Part shown: positions 46,401-52,738 of the stretch, piece by piece
Layout of the letters: every line of letters begins with the position of its first letter
Numbering within the stretch: the stretch's first letter is position 1
Assembly (NCBI RefSeq): GCF_026627505.1
Contig: NZ_JAPNLK010000006.1
Span: 84,460-148,459 of the forward strand
Source: Streptomyces sp. H27-H5
Lineage (GTDB): Bacteria; Actinomycetota; Actinomycetes; Streptomycetales; Streptomycetaceae
Length of the DNA: 64,000 nucleotides
Direction: 5' to 3'
Program-made: the position numbers and the translations under genes
Notes under the pieces: model-generated
What the model was told of the DNA's origin: nothing
The model's database searches: none
Seen by the model: only the letters and a program-made list of their open reading frames with translations

Positions 46401-46507
46401 GGGTCGGCGGTCAGGCCGGCGCCGGGGGCCCGGGCGAGGAGGGACTTCAGCAGGGTGGTCGCCGCCGTGCCCGCGACCCGTAAGAGAACCGTCTCGAAAC
46501 CTGTCAT
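43418..46507 (-). CDS. Bacterial NACHT (NLR-like) STAND NTPase with C-terminal repeats
   Basis: 1029 residues. The N-terminal about 230 residues are helical and match the NACHT N-terminal helical type. The NACHT ATPase follows: Walker A LLRGPAGSGKSTLVQWLA (about 250-267), Walker B ALVLVDGVDEVPP, sensor RFVITTRPSAVPEDW and a winged-helix motif FVHRVFQDYLGA. The last 250 residues have leucine-rich-like units (LEWLVMHRNPGLTDLSPLAG). Such proteins are bacterial relatives of NLR immune receptors, several of which protect against phages. It is a single gene between convergent and divergent neighbours. Confidence 0.88.
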   Translation of the reverse strand: MTGFETVLLRVAGTAATTLLKSLLARAPGAGLTADPARPAGRLRRPTELGDPEIRRLTRTLASRLGEETARLPDHERSAVVDSVADTFAAVGRLDADALFAADLRPAALAAAIPEPRAAGLSDAAESVHRRLVELCCTHVVEYATTLPGFSARADVELVRRMAELARAVDRLAQTGDGAALAFEERYGRYIAEAHGRLQLFGLTFSQARREWPLDRAYISLAVSGEQLEEPGRATPMSTELALGASERVLLRGPAGSGKSTLVQWLALNSARRTFGPGLRDWNLLVPFVLPLRSFNSPAGLPMPQDWLSATGVPLRAPDGWVESLLSAGRALVLVDGVDEVPPRLRDRTETWLRALLIAYPTARFVITTRPSAVPEDWLTGHGFSPLSLLPMERDGVGAFITHWHDSARAEGVSGQEREQLDTYEKSLIQAVSTRRDLGRLATNPLMCALLCALNRDRRMHLPRARKELYDAALDMLLVRRDTERDIAGVEGVYLSRDEQTVLLQRLAYWLIRNGQLVASFEEAIEMVGEWLDAMPQVRAQGSARKVFRHLLIRSGLLREPVPDSVQFVHRVFQDYLGAKAAVESRDFGVLVRNAHEDTWDDVFRMAVGHARPDERAHLLRELLRRADENERDRSRLVLLAAACLEHAPELDPEVWHEVETRTAHLLPPRSAAQAEELAKAGELVLELLPEPADLTEDEAAATIRTAALVGGDRALQVIAGFRSDDRYEVVHELSDSWGRFPNEAYADAVLSGAPVREGHLHLRTAEQLATYERLRHIHRVHLTWDGPIPPAIRDRRDLEWLVMHRNPGLTDLSPLAGHPTLRHLGVLDCPQVTGVEVVTELAADSLAFGYLRDGLSLAPLAGVAGLRSLVIGFEPEQRRIGDVPAAGTLAALHIWQGARRMTLDGIDRWPGVRTLTIAGSGQYRQLTRELPLPDLDGLQIRHAAPVAIEALLPYERLTRLTLIRCALEGTLEPLRAFRGLRRLVLSECLGTVDLSPLADLEGLVVEVHRGTNVSGAERIAPEWLVRRD

Positions 46508-46549
46508 CCCCTCACCCTCCCCTTGACCCCGCCATCATCGCTCGAACCG

Positions 46550-46578
46550 TCGGTAACACCGATGGATACCGATCGGTA
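46550..46578. promoter_or_regulatory. Two related palindromes in the NACHT/hydroxylase divergent promoter
   Basis: TCGGT-AAC-ACCGA at 46550-46562 and the perfect 12-base TACCGATCGGTA at 46567-46578 share the TCGGTAACA half (also at 46573-46581). The pair looks like a TetR- or MarR-type tandem operator placed to act on both divergent genes. The regulator is not in the window. Confidence 0.5.
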
Positions 46579-46610
46579 ACAACCTCTAGCGGCAGCCCCG
46601 AGGCCCGCTC

Positions 46611-46616
46611 TATGGT
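46611..46616 (+). promoter_or_regulatory. TATGGT -10 element with leaderless spacing
   Basis: TATGGT ends 6 bases before the ATG at 46623, which has no ribosome site. This would start the RNA at the start codon; the palindromes then lie about 45-70 bases upstream. Confidence 0.45.
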
Positions 46617-46622
46617 GCGGAC

Positions 46623-47594
46623 ATGCCGAACCTGCCCGATGTCGTGCTGTGGTCCATACCAGCCTTCGTGCTGCTCACCGTCATCGAGGTGGTCAGTTAC
46701 CGGCTCCATCCCGACGAGGATGCCGCCGGGTACGACACCAAGGACGCCGCCACGAGCATCACCATGGGGCTGGGCAGCATCGGCTTCGACCTGCTCTGGA
46801 AGATCCCGGTCGTCGCGGTCTTCACCGCCGTCTACGAACTCACCCCGCTGCGCGTGCCGTTCCTGTGGTGGACCGCCCTGCTGATGCTCCTCGTCCAGGA
46901 CTTCCTGTACTACTGGCAGCACCGCCTCCACCACGTGATTCGCATCCTGTGGGCCTGCCACGTGGTCCACCACAGCAGCAAGCGGTTCAACCTCACCACC
47001 GCCCTGCGCCAGCCCTGGACCAGCGCCACCACCTGGTGGTTCTACCTGCCCATGGTGGCGCTCGGCGTCCACCCGGCGGCGATCCCGTTCTGCTACGGAA
47101 TCAACCTGCTCTACCAGTTCTGGGTCCACACCGAGCGCATCGGGAAGCTGCCGCGGCCCTACGAGTACGTCTTCAACACCCCCTCCCACCACCGCGTCCA
47201 CCACGCCTCGCAGGGCGGCTACCTGGACCGCAACTTCGGCGGCATCCTGATCATCTGGGACCGTGTGTTCGGGTCCTGGGTCGGGGAGACCGACCGGCCC
47301 GTCTACGGCCTCACCAAGAACATCGCCACCCACAACCCGCTGCGCGTGGCCACCCACGAATACGCCGCCATCGCCCGCGACGTACGCGCCGCCGGAAGTT
47401 GGAGCGAGCGCGCCGGCCGGGTCTTCCGCGGCCCCGGCTGGCAGCCCGCCGCGACCGCCGCCGCCCCGGGCTCCCCGGCCGCCGCCCCCGTGCCCGCCCC
47501 GGGCTCCCCGGGCGGCGAACCCGCACCGACCCCGCAGGCGCCCCGGGCCTCCTCGCAGGCCGAGCAGGCCCCCGCCTCCGAGCACGCCGCGTGA
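46623..47594 (+). CDS. Sterol desaturase/fatty acid hydroxylase family protein, alkylglycerol monooxygenase-like
   Basis: 323 residues with several membrane helices and the eight-His di-iron motif set: QHRLHH (about residue 99), HVVHHSSKRFNLTTALRQ and NTPSHHRVHHASQGG. HVxHHSS..N.TTALRQ and NFGGILIIWDRVFG closely resemble the tetrahydrobiopterin-dependent alkylglycerol monooxygenase branch rather than carotenoid or sterol enzymes. It would hydroxylate an alkyl chain next to an ether oxygen at the membrane. The C-terminal 60 residues are a Pro/Ala linker-like tail. It overlaps a lysoplasmalogenase gene. Confidence 0.85.
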   Translation: MPNLPDVVLWSIPAFVLLTVIEVVSYRLHPDEDAAGYDTKDAATSITMGLGSIGFDLLWKIPVVAVFTAVYELTPLRVPFLWWTALLMLLVQDFLYYWQHRLHHVIRILWACHVVHHSSKRFNLTTALRQPWTSATTWWFYLPMVALGVHPAAIPFCYGINLLYQFWVHTERIGKLPRPYEYVFNTPSHHRVHHASQGGYLDRNFGGILIIWDRVFGSWVGETDRPVYGLTKNIATHNPLRVATHEYAAIARDVRAAGSWSERAGRVFRGPGWQPAATAAAPGSPAAAPVPAPGSPGGEPAPTPQAPRASSQAEQAPASEHAA

Positions 47595-48274
47595 GCGCCA
47601 CCGAGTCCCGCACGCCGTCCTGGGCGCGGGACACCGCCTCCGACGGCGGACGACGGGCCCTCGTCGGCCGGATCGCCCTCGCCGCGTTCGCCGTCGCCGC
47701 GGCCGTCGACCTCGGCTCGCTGCTCGCCGACTGGCACCTCGGGCACGTCCTCGCCAAACCCCTGCTGATGCCGCTGCTCGTCGCCCACGTGATCGCGCTC
47801 GGCGCCCCCCGACTGCTGGTCGCCGCCCTGCTGTTCGGCTGGGGCGGGGACCTGGCCCTGCTCTTCGACGCCGATGTCGCGTTCCTGGTCGGCATGGGCT
47901 CCTTCGCCCTCGGCCACGTCTGCTACCTCGTCCTCTTCGGCCGGCGCGCGACCAACCCCCTCCTCGGCGCCGCGTACGCCCTCGCCCTCGTCGGCACCGT
48001 CACGCTGCTCTGGAGCGACCTGCCGGCCGAGCTGCGCGTCCCCGTAGCCGGATACAGCCTGCTGCTCACTGCCATGGCCTACCGCTCCAGCGCCCTCGGC
48101 GTGCGCGCCGGGATCGGCGGCGCGCTGTTCCTGCTGTCCGACACCCTCATCGCGACCGGGGTCGCCGAATGGCCCCAGCTGCCCCGGCCCGACTTCTGGA
48201 TCATGGCCACCTACCTGGCGGCCCAGTACCTGCTGGCCACCGGCGTGCGCCCCCGGGAGGCAGGCGTACGGTAG
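47591..48274 (+). CDS. YhhN-family lysoplasmalogenase
   Basis: 227 residues from the GTG at 47591 (GTGA overlap with the previous stop). Eight hydrophobic helices; the YhhN/TMEM86 active-site Asp residues appear in LFGWGGDLALLF and GALFLLSDTLIA. TMEM86B and bacterial relatives hydrolyse the vinyl-ether bond of lysoplasmalogens to an aldehyde and glycerophospholipid. Coupled translation with an alkylglycerol-monooxygenase-like gene supports an ether-lipid role. Confidence 0.85.
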   Translation: MSATESRTPSWARDTASDGGRRALVGRIALAAFAVAAAVDLGSLLADWHLGHVLAKPLLMPLLVAHVIALGAPRLLVAALLFGWGGDLALLFDADVAFLVGMGSFALGHVCYLVLFGRRATNPLLGAAYALALVGTVTLLWSDLPAELRVPVAGYSLLLTAMAYRSSALGVRAGIGGALFLLSDTLIATGVAEWPQLPRPDFWIMATYLAAQYLLATGVRPREAGVR

Positions 48275-49075
48275 GTGAGCCCACAAGGCGGGCCCTGCCC
48301 ACGCCACCCCCCGATCCGGAGGACTGCACCCCCATGCGCGCCACCGTCATCCACGCCCCGCACGACATCCGCGTGGAGGAGGTGCCCGACGCCGCGATCC
48401 GGCGTCCGGAGGACGCCGTCGTCCGCGTACTGCGCGCCTGCATCTGCGGCAGCGACCTCTGGGCCTACCGCGGCGAGGCCGCGCGCGAGCCCGGTCAGCG
48501 GATCGGCCACGAGTTCCTCGGCATCGTCGAGGAAACCGGCTCCGCCGTCACCGACCTGCGCGCCGGCGACCTGGTCGTGGCCCCCTTCATGTGGTCCGAC
48601 GGCACCTGCCGGTACTGCGTCGAAGGCCTCCACACCTCGTGCGTGGACGGCGGCTTCTGGGGCTCGGTCGGGCACGACGGCGGCCAGGGCGAGGCCGTCC
48701 GCGTTCCGCACGCCGACGGCACCCTGGTCAAACTGCCCGCCGACGCGGCCTCCGACGACCACCTGCTGACCGCTCTGCTGGCGCTGTCCGACGTCATGGG
48801 CACCGGCCACCACGCCGCGCTCGGCGCCGGCGTCCGCGAGGGCTCCACGGTCGCCGTCGTCGGTGACGGCGCGGTCGGCCTGTGCGGCGTCCTCGCCGCG
48901 AAGCGCCTCGGCGCCGACCGGATCATCGCGCTGGGCCGCCACACCGCCCGCACGGACATCGCCACGCTCTTCGGCGCCACCGACATCGTCGCCGAACGCG
49001 GCGAGGCCGCCGAGGCGGCCGTCCGCGAACTGACCGCCGGCCAGGGCGCGCACGCGGTCATCGAGGCCGTCGGCA

Positions 49076-49092
49076 CCGAGCAGGCAAACCCT
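49076..49092. other. Prophage left junction, candidate attL
   Basis: The join between dehydrogenase codons (ending near GTC GGC ACC GAG CAG) and phage sequence (GCAAACCC...). Exact crossover bases cannot be fixed without the other junction; serine integrases often leave only a 2-base common core. Insertion into a coding gene rather than a tRNA favours a serine integrase. Confidence 0.55.
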
Positions 49093-49118
49093 TTAAGAAG
49101 ACGCTCTTGCGGATTGGA

Positions 49119-49145
49119 TCAGCCCCGGCCGCGCGCCGGGGCTGA
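49119..49145. terminator. 11-bp hairpin next to the prophage junction
   Basis: TCAGCCCCGGC and GCCGGGGCTGA pair perfectly around CGCGC. Bidirectional; may insulate prophage and host transcription. Confidence 0.6.
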
Positions 49146-49258
49146 CCTGCATCTACGGCACTTTCGCCCTGTCAAGGCCCGCCGCTGCGCCGCCCTTTCA
49201 GCGCCTTGGGATTCGCCTCGTCGAGTCCGTCGGCACCGATTCCCCGGGGCGGGCATGG

Positions 49259-49290
49259 CTCAGCCCCCGGCGCGTCCGTCGGGGGCTGAG
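49259..49290. terminator. Second 11-bp hairpin at the prophage end
   Basis: CTCAGCCCCCG and CGGGGGCTGAG are exact complements 10 bases apart. The stem resembles the hairpin at 49119 (shared TCAGCCCC), so the two may be related terminators. Confidence 0.55.
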
Positions 49291-49378
49291 TCGGCCACTC
49301 CCGCCGCCTGGGGGGCAGGGCAGGGAGGGCCGCTGAGGGGTGCGGGTCTGATGCCCGCATATATGCAAGATCACGCAA

Positions 49379-49396
49379 TGTAGGGTGCACCCTACA
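49379..49396. promoter_or_regulatory. 18-bp perfect palindrome upstream of the small XRE gene
   Basis: TGTAGGGTG/CACCCTACA with no spacer, 34 bases before the XRE start. A likely operator for the phage regulator. An imperfect GTGTG-ACGT-CACAC relative and CCCTAC occur past the gene at about 49708-49729. Confidence 0.6.
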
Positions 49397-49429
49397 TACA
49401 TCCCACCATGATCACGACAGCTTGGACGG

Positions 49430-49669
49430 GTGTCTCGCGCTGCGCCCGTACCCGCTCATGTCATCGCTAGACGGCAACGCATCGGTGAACAAACGCGCGA
49501 AGCGCGACTCTTTCGAGGACTCACTCAGGAAGCCGTTGCCCTGCGGGCCGGCATGGACCGGGCGACGTACGTCCGAATCGAGCAGGGACAATCCAGCCCA
49601 CTCCTCGACTCTCTGATCCTCATTGCCGATGCCATCGGGGTGCCACTATCGGTGCTGGTCAGGGAGTAG
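49430..49669 (+). CDS. Small XRE-family DNA-binding protein, candidate phage repressor
   Basis: 79 residues from a GTG at 49430. A single helix-turn-helix of the Cro/CI type: REARLFRGLTQEAVALRAGM then DRATYVRIEQGQSSPLLDSL. No dimerisation or peptidase domain. It is the first gene inside the prophage and follows a perfect palindrome, fitting an immunity or Cro-like regulator. The start is uncertain because no good ribosome site is seen. Confidence 0.75.
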   Translation: MSRAAPVPAHVIARRQRIGEQTREARLFRGLTQEAVALRAGMDRATYVRIEQGQSSPLLDSLILIADAIGVPLSVLVRE

Positions 49670-49848
49670 CGGACATGGCCCCGCCAGTGAGTTCTAAGTT
49701 CGTTGTTGTGTGCACGTACACACCCTACGGACCTGGCGCCGAAATGGAAGCCTCGATTCCGAAACGAAGCGGTCGGCTCCCCTTGCCACAGTGGTAGCCC
49801 CGACCGGCAGCGGGGGGACTGCTGCCAGCCGGGGCGGTTCAGCGGGGA
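49670..49848. other. 179-base gap after the XRE gene
   Basis: No gene recognised. It contains an imperfect palindrome around 49708-49723 (GTGTGCACGTACACAC). Confidence 0.35.
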
Positions 49849-49980
49849 CTACGCCTCGTCGTCGTCCGGAACGATGAACCCCCGAACAGGCTGCTGGGGT
49901 CCACGTCGGTCCGGGCCGTCCTGCTGCTTGCGCAACTCGGCGACGACATCGGCGTACCTGGGATCGATCCACTCAGTCAT
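49849..49980 (-). CDS. 43-residue acidic-tailed small protein
   Basis: Starts MTEWIDPRYADVVAELRKQQ and ends in an acidic PDDDEA tail. It begins 10 bases after the stop of the 181-residue gene, so it could be translated from the same mRNA. No family recognised. Included because the codon use is regular and the position fits the minus-strand small-gene operon. Confidence 0.45.
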   Translation of the reverse strand: MTEWIDPRYADVVAELRKQQDGPDRRGPQQPVRGFIVPDDDEA

Positions 49981-49990
49981 GCGCGGCAGC

Positions 49991-50536
49991 CTACTGCTGG
50001 CCCTTGGGCCTGGGGATGATCACGATCGGGCCGTCGTCCGGCGAGTGCTGACAGGCCGCCGCCACCGTGATCAGCGAGTCCTCCGGGCCGCGCCACAGAT
50101 CCGCGTCCACCGAGTAGCCGGCCGCCTCGATCGCCGCGACCGTCCGCTCGACGTCGCCGTGCGAGCGGGCGCCGGGATCCGGACGCTCAGGCACGTGGTG
50201 AACGAAGCCCCCCAGGCCCATGCACAGCGCCTGGTACAGGTGGGTGTGGAGGATGAGCGCGTGCCAGCCCTCATCGACGACACGGGACGGCACGAGGCCC
50301 TGCGGGGTGCGGGCCGCGACGGCCAGGAACGCGAGCGCGTCGACCACGATCCGGCCGGCCAGCTCGGGCTCCATGCCCGGGTTGTTGTCGAGGACGGTGT
50401 GCATCACGCCGTTGAACTGCGCGTCGCTCAGCAGCCCGCGCGGCGACACCGGCGCCGTGACTCCGCTGGTGACGGCCGGCTTGGGGTCGCCCGGCTTGCT
50501 GATACAGGGCGGAGGAACAGGGTTCGGAGTGGTCAT
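49991..50536 (-). CDS. Phage accessory protein, DUF1399-like motif
   Basis: 181 residues. The core VVDEGWHALILHTHLYQALC...GGFVHHVPE is a Trp/His-rich motif similar to the glycine-rich-domain (DUF1399-like) family seen in streptomycetes; the function is unknown. N- and C-terminal tails are Pro-rich. Soluble. It follows three smaller genes on the minus strand. Confidence 0.65.
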   Translation of the reverse strand: MTTPNPVPPPCISKPGDPKPAVTSGVTAPVSPRGLLSDAQFNGVMHTVLDNNPGMEPELAGRIVVDALAFLAVAARTPQGLVPSRVVDEGWHALILHTHLYQALCMGLGGFVHHVPERPDPGARSHGDVERTVAAIEAAGYSVDADLWRGPEDSLITVAAACQHSPDDGPIVIIPRPKGQQ

Positions 50537-50567
50537 GACTTCTCCCTGAGAGTGTGGGAACGTGCGG

Positions 50568-50648
50568 TCAACGCGTGCCGGCGAGGAACACCACGACCAG
50601 CACGACAGCGACGACGAGAACGTCCGCGATGATCCGGCGGCGACTCAT
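50568..50648 (-). CDS. 26-residue single-helix membrane peptide
   Basis: Starts MSRRRIIADVLV, then an all-hydrophobic Val/Leu run and GTR. It overlaps the end of the 72-residue gene (ATGA-type overlap at 50645-50648), which supports translation. It has the look of a tiny phage membrane protein or type I toxin-like peptide; role unknown. Confidence 0.5.
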   Translation of the reverse strand: MSRRRIIADVLVVAVVLVVVFLAGTR

Positions 50649-50863
50649 CGGAGGGCCTGGATGTTGCCGACGGCCGTCGACATTTCACGGCCGGACGCCA
50701 TCCGGATGTAGGCCAGCCGGACCCGGAGCGGGGCAGCGAAGGCACGCTCCTGCTCCTCCTCCACCACCGCAGTCAGCTCGCCCTCGGTCCCCGACGCGAT
50801 GTCACGGACCGGCTGGCCGAGCAACGGATGTGCCAGATGTTCGAAGAGCCGGGGCTTAGCCAT
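50645..50863 (-). CDS. 72-residue phage protein of unknown function
   Basis: From the ATG complementary to 50861-50863. Starts MAKPRLFEHLAHPLLGQPV, contains an acidic VVEEEQER segment, and ends GREMSTAVGNIQALR. No motif recognised. It overlaps the 46-residue gene upstream by 8 bases. Confidence 0.6.
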   Translation of the reverse strand: MAKPRLFEHLAHPLLGQPVRDIASGTEGELTAVVEEEQERAFAAPLRVRLAYIRMASGREMSTAVGNIQALR

Positions 50864-50996
50864 CGGCCTGCTCCTCGTCCCCGAGGAACCGCTGCCACCC
50901 GGCTTCAGCGCGGGCCAGTAGCTCCGGGCTCGGCTCCGGCGGCACCGGCAAATCACCGTGCCCAGTGCTCTGTTCGTCTGCGCTGCTCGTCGTCAT
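50856..50996 (-). CDS. 46-residue acidic phage protein
   Basis: From the ATG complementary to 50994-50996. Starts MTTSSADEQSTG, Pro/Glu-rich, with a short helix ARAEAGWQRFLGDEEQ. First gene of the minus-strand small-gene operon, divergent from the XRE/TPR regulator. Confidence 0.55.
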   Translation of the reverse strand: MTTSSADEQSTGHGDLPVPPEPSPELLARAEAGWQRFLGDEEQADG

Positions 50997-51049
50997 AGGA
51001 GGATGATGGCCAGGCACGCAGATGGGCAGATAGGCCATCGCGCGGCCAT

Positions 51050-51072
51050 CCGTGGCCACGTAGCGGCCACGG
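51050..51072. promoter_or_regulatory. Palindrome in the prophage divergent promoter
   Basis: CCGTGGCC and GGCCACGG, perfect 8-base arms with 7 bases between, midway between the divergent small-gene operon and the XRE/TPR gene. Candidate operator for that regulator. Confidence 0.5.
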
Positions 51073-51087
51073 CCAGGGACACACGCG

Positions 51088-52353
51088 ATGACACCTCACA
51101 CTGGGGCCATGGGCCACCGAAACGATGCGCTCCGGGCCGCCCGGCTCCGCGCGGGCTGGCGCAGCATGGACGCCGCAGCAGCAGCGATCAGCGCCCACGG
51201 GCAACGGTTCCTCGACGACCGCTCGTACGAGGTGTCCGCACGCACGTGGCGGCGCTGGGAGGGCACGAAACCGGGCTGGCCGTCGGAAGAGACCGCGACC
51301 GTGCTGCACGACGCACTCGGCCGGTGGCCCGAGGACCTGGGCTTCCGGGCGCCCGCCGGGTGGATCCGACCCGAAGCACACCCAGAGGAAGACATGAAGC
51401 GTCGCACCTTCGTCAACGTCACCGCGGCCGCCCTGCTACCCGGCCCAGTCGCCAAGCAGCACGTCGACCCGGCGCTCATCGACTACTTCCAGCAGCAGCT
51501 CGAAGGGCACTACGTCGCCGACATGTTCCTCGGCCCGCACGACCTCATCGGCACCGTGTCCGCGCAATACCAGCTCATCGACAAGCTGATCCGCTCCGCC
51601 GCTGGCGAGACCCGCCGCGGGCTCCTCCGCGTCGGCGCCGCCTACGCCGCGCTCGTCGGCTGGCTCTACCAGGACGCCGGCGACCTCGGCGCCGCCGCAT
51701 TCTGGAGGGGCATAACTCAAGAAATCGCGGCCAGATCGAGGGACCCGCACCTCGTCGGCTACAGCCTCGTCAACTTGGCCCAGGTCAGGACCGACCTCGG
51801 CGACGGGCACGGCGTCATCGACCTGTGCGAAGCCGCCCTCGACGACGACCGAATTCTCCCCAAGGTGAAGATCATGGCCATGCAGCAGCAGGCCCACGGC
51901 GCGAGCCTCACCGGCGACCGCACCGCCGTCGACCGGCTCATCGACACCGCAGGCGGGCTGATCTCCCGCGTGGACGATGACCTCCCCTGGGGCAACGCGT
52001 GCCGCCGCACCCCCGGCTACCTGGAGGTGCAGCGGGCCACCTGCTACGGCCGGCTCCGCCTCGGCCGCGAAGCCGAATCGCTGTGGTCGCAAGTCCTGGC
52101 TGAGATTCCCGCGACCGCCCGCAGAGACCGCGGCGTGTACCTCGCCCGACATGCCACCGCAGCAGCCGGCGCCCGGGAACCGGATCAGGCCGTCGAGATC
52201 GCCCGCGAGGCCGCCGAGATCGCAGCCGAGACCGGCTCCGCCCGCATGCTCCGCGAGCTGGCCACCCTGGAGCAGGCCATGCGGCCATGGCACGATGCCC
52301 CGGTAGGTCGGGACCTCGCCGAGATCCTGGCACCTGTGACCGAGGGGGTATGA
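51088..52353 (+). CDS. XRE-family regulator with TPR-like C-terminus
   Basis: 421 residues (the ATG at 51109 is an alternative start). N-terminal helix-turn-helix region with RTWRRWEGTKPGWP, then a segment resembling a Tat-like or linker motif (MKRRTFVNVTAAALLPGP) and about 270 residues of helical tetratricopeptide-like repeats. This is the streptomycete regulator type whose repeats bind peptides or small molecules. It is coupled to a pterin-dehydratase-like gene one base downstream. Confidence 0.8.
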   Translation: MTPHTGAMGHRNDALRAARLRAGWRSMDAAAAAISAHGQRFLDDRSYEVSARTWRRWEGTKPGWPSEETATVLHDALGRWPEDLGFRAPAGWIRPEAHPEEDMKRRTFVNVTAAALLPGPVAKQHVDPALIDYFQQQLEGHYVADMFLGPHDLIGTVSAQYQLIDKLIRSAAGETRRGLLRVGAAYAALVGWLYQDAGDLGAAAFWRGITQEIAARSRDPHLVGYSLVNLAQVRTDLGDGHGVIDLCEAALDDDRILPKVKIMAMQQQAHGASLTGDRTAVDRLIDTAGGLISRVDDDLPWGNACRRTPGYLEVQRATCYGRLRLGREAESLWSQVLAEIPATARRDRGVYLARHATAAAGAREPDQAVEIAREAAEIAAETGSARMLRELATLEQAMRPWHDAPVGRDLAEILAPVTEGV

Positions 52354-52354
52354 C

Positions 52355-52669
52355 ATGGGCGTGCCGCAGCCGATGACGCACGAGCAGATCGCCGAGCACC
52401 TGGCGGACCTGCCGGGCTGGACGCAGGACGGCGACGCGATCACCCGCACGTACCCGATCCGCTACCACGCGGCGGTCGCCGCGATCGTCACGATCGCCGA
52501 CCGGTCCCGCAGGGTCCAGCATCACGCGGACCTCGACCTGCGCATCGATCACCTGCGGGCGTCGATCACCACGCACGACGCGGGCAACCGGCTGACCCGC
52601 GCGGACTTCGACCTTGCGCACCGCATCGACGCCATCGTCGCCGCGCACCAGGGCCTGCCGCTCGACTGA
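52355..52669 (+). CDS. Pterin-4a-carbinolamine dehydratase-like protein, degenerate active site
   Basis: 104 residues. The PCD fold is recognisable from MTHEQIAEHLADLPGW, RRVQHHADLDLRIDHLRASI and TTHDAGNRLTRADFDLAHRID. In true dehydratases the motif is HH-[PCS] followed by an aromatic residue near DLxxxY/W. Here Ala and Ile occupy those places, while HH and the later His remain. It may be catalytically weak or a DCoH-like partner of the XRE protein encoded one base upstream. Confidence 0.8.
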   Translation: MGVPQPMTHEQIAEHLADLPGWTQDGDAITRTYPIRYHAAVAAIVTIADRSRRVQHHADLDLRIDHLRASITTHDAGNRLTRADFDLAHRIDAIVAAHQGLPLD

Positions 52670-52687
52670 CCCCGGACGCACGAAATC

Positions 52688-52717
52688 GCCCCCTCCCGCC
52701 CGAAGGCGGAAGGGGGC
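52688..52717. terminator. Bidirectional terminator between convergent prophage units
   Basis: GCCCCCTCCCGCC and GGCGGAAGGGGGC pair with one mismatch around CGAA, between the plus-strand dehydratase-like gene and the minus-strand tail fibre gene. Confidence 0.7.
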
Positions 52718-52738
52718 ACTGTGCTGCTGGGGGAGCGG

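Larger units (their letters stand above)
48334..49383 (+). pseudogene. Zinc-dependent alcohol dehydrogenase truncated by the prophage
   Basis: The first about 250 codons encode an intact medium-chain dehydrogenase start: catalytic Zn ligands in ACICGSDLW and GHEFLGIVE, further Cys in GTCRYCVEGLHTSC, and the Rossmann motif VVGDGAVGLCGVLAAKRLGA. After AVGTEQ (about 49082) the homology stops and the frame continues through phage-side sequence to a TAG at 49381. About 90-100 residues, completing the cofactor fold and catalytic domain, are missing and should lie at the other end of the prophage. It begins 59 bases after the lysoplasmalogenase gene with a GGAGG ribosome site, so it was probably in that operon. 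It cannot be active as it stands. Confidence 0.8.

Noticed and set aside
49172..49390. A 72-codon minus-strand frame at the prophage left end, considered as an integrase remnant
   Set aside because: No recombinase motif, crosses the CTCAGCCCCCG hairpin and the 18-bp palindrome begins just outside it; most likely non-coding.
49084..49430. A tRNA gene at the prophage left junction as integration site
   Set aside because: No cloverleaf or CCA-type 3' end is visible; the interrupted gene is a dehydrogenase.
52355..52669. The prophage pterin dehydratase as the cofactor-recycling partner of the AGMO-like hydroxylase 5 kb away
   Set aside because: It is on the other side of the prophage boundary, its active-site motif is degenerate, and it is coupled to a phage regulator; proximity is probably chance.
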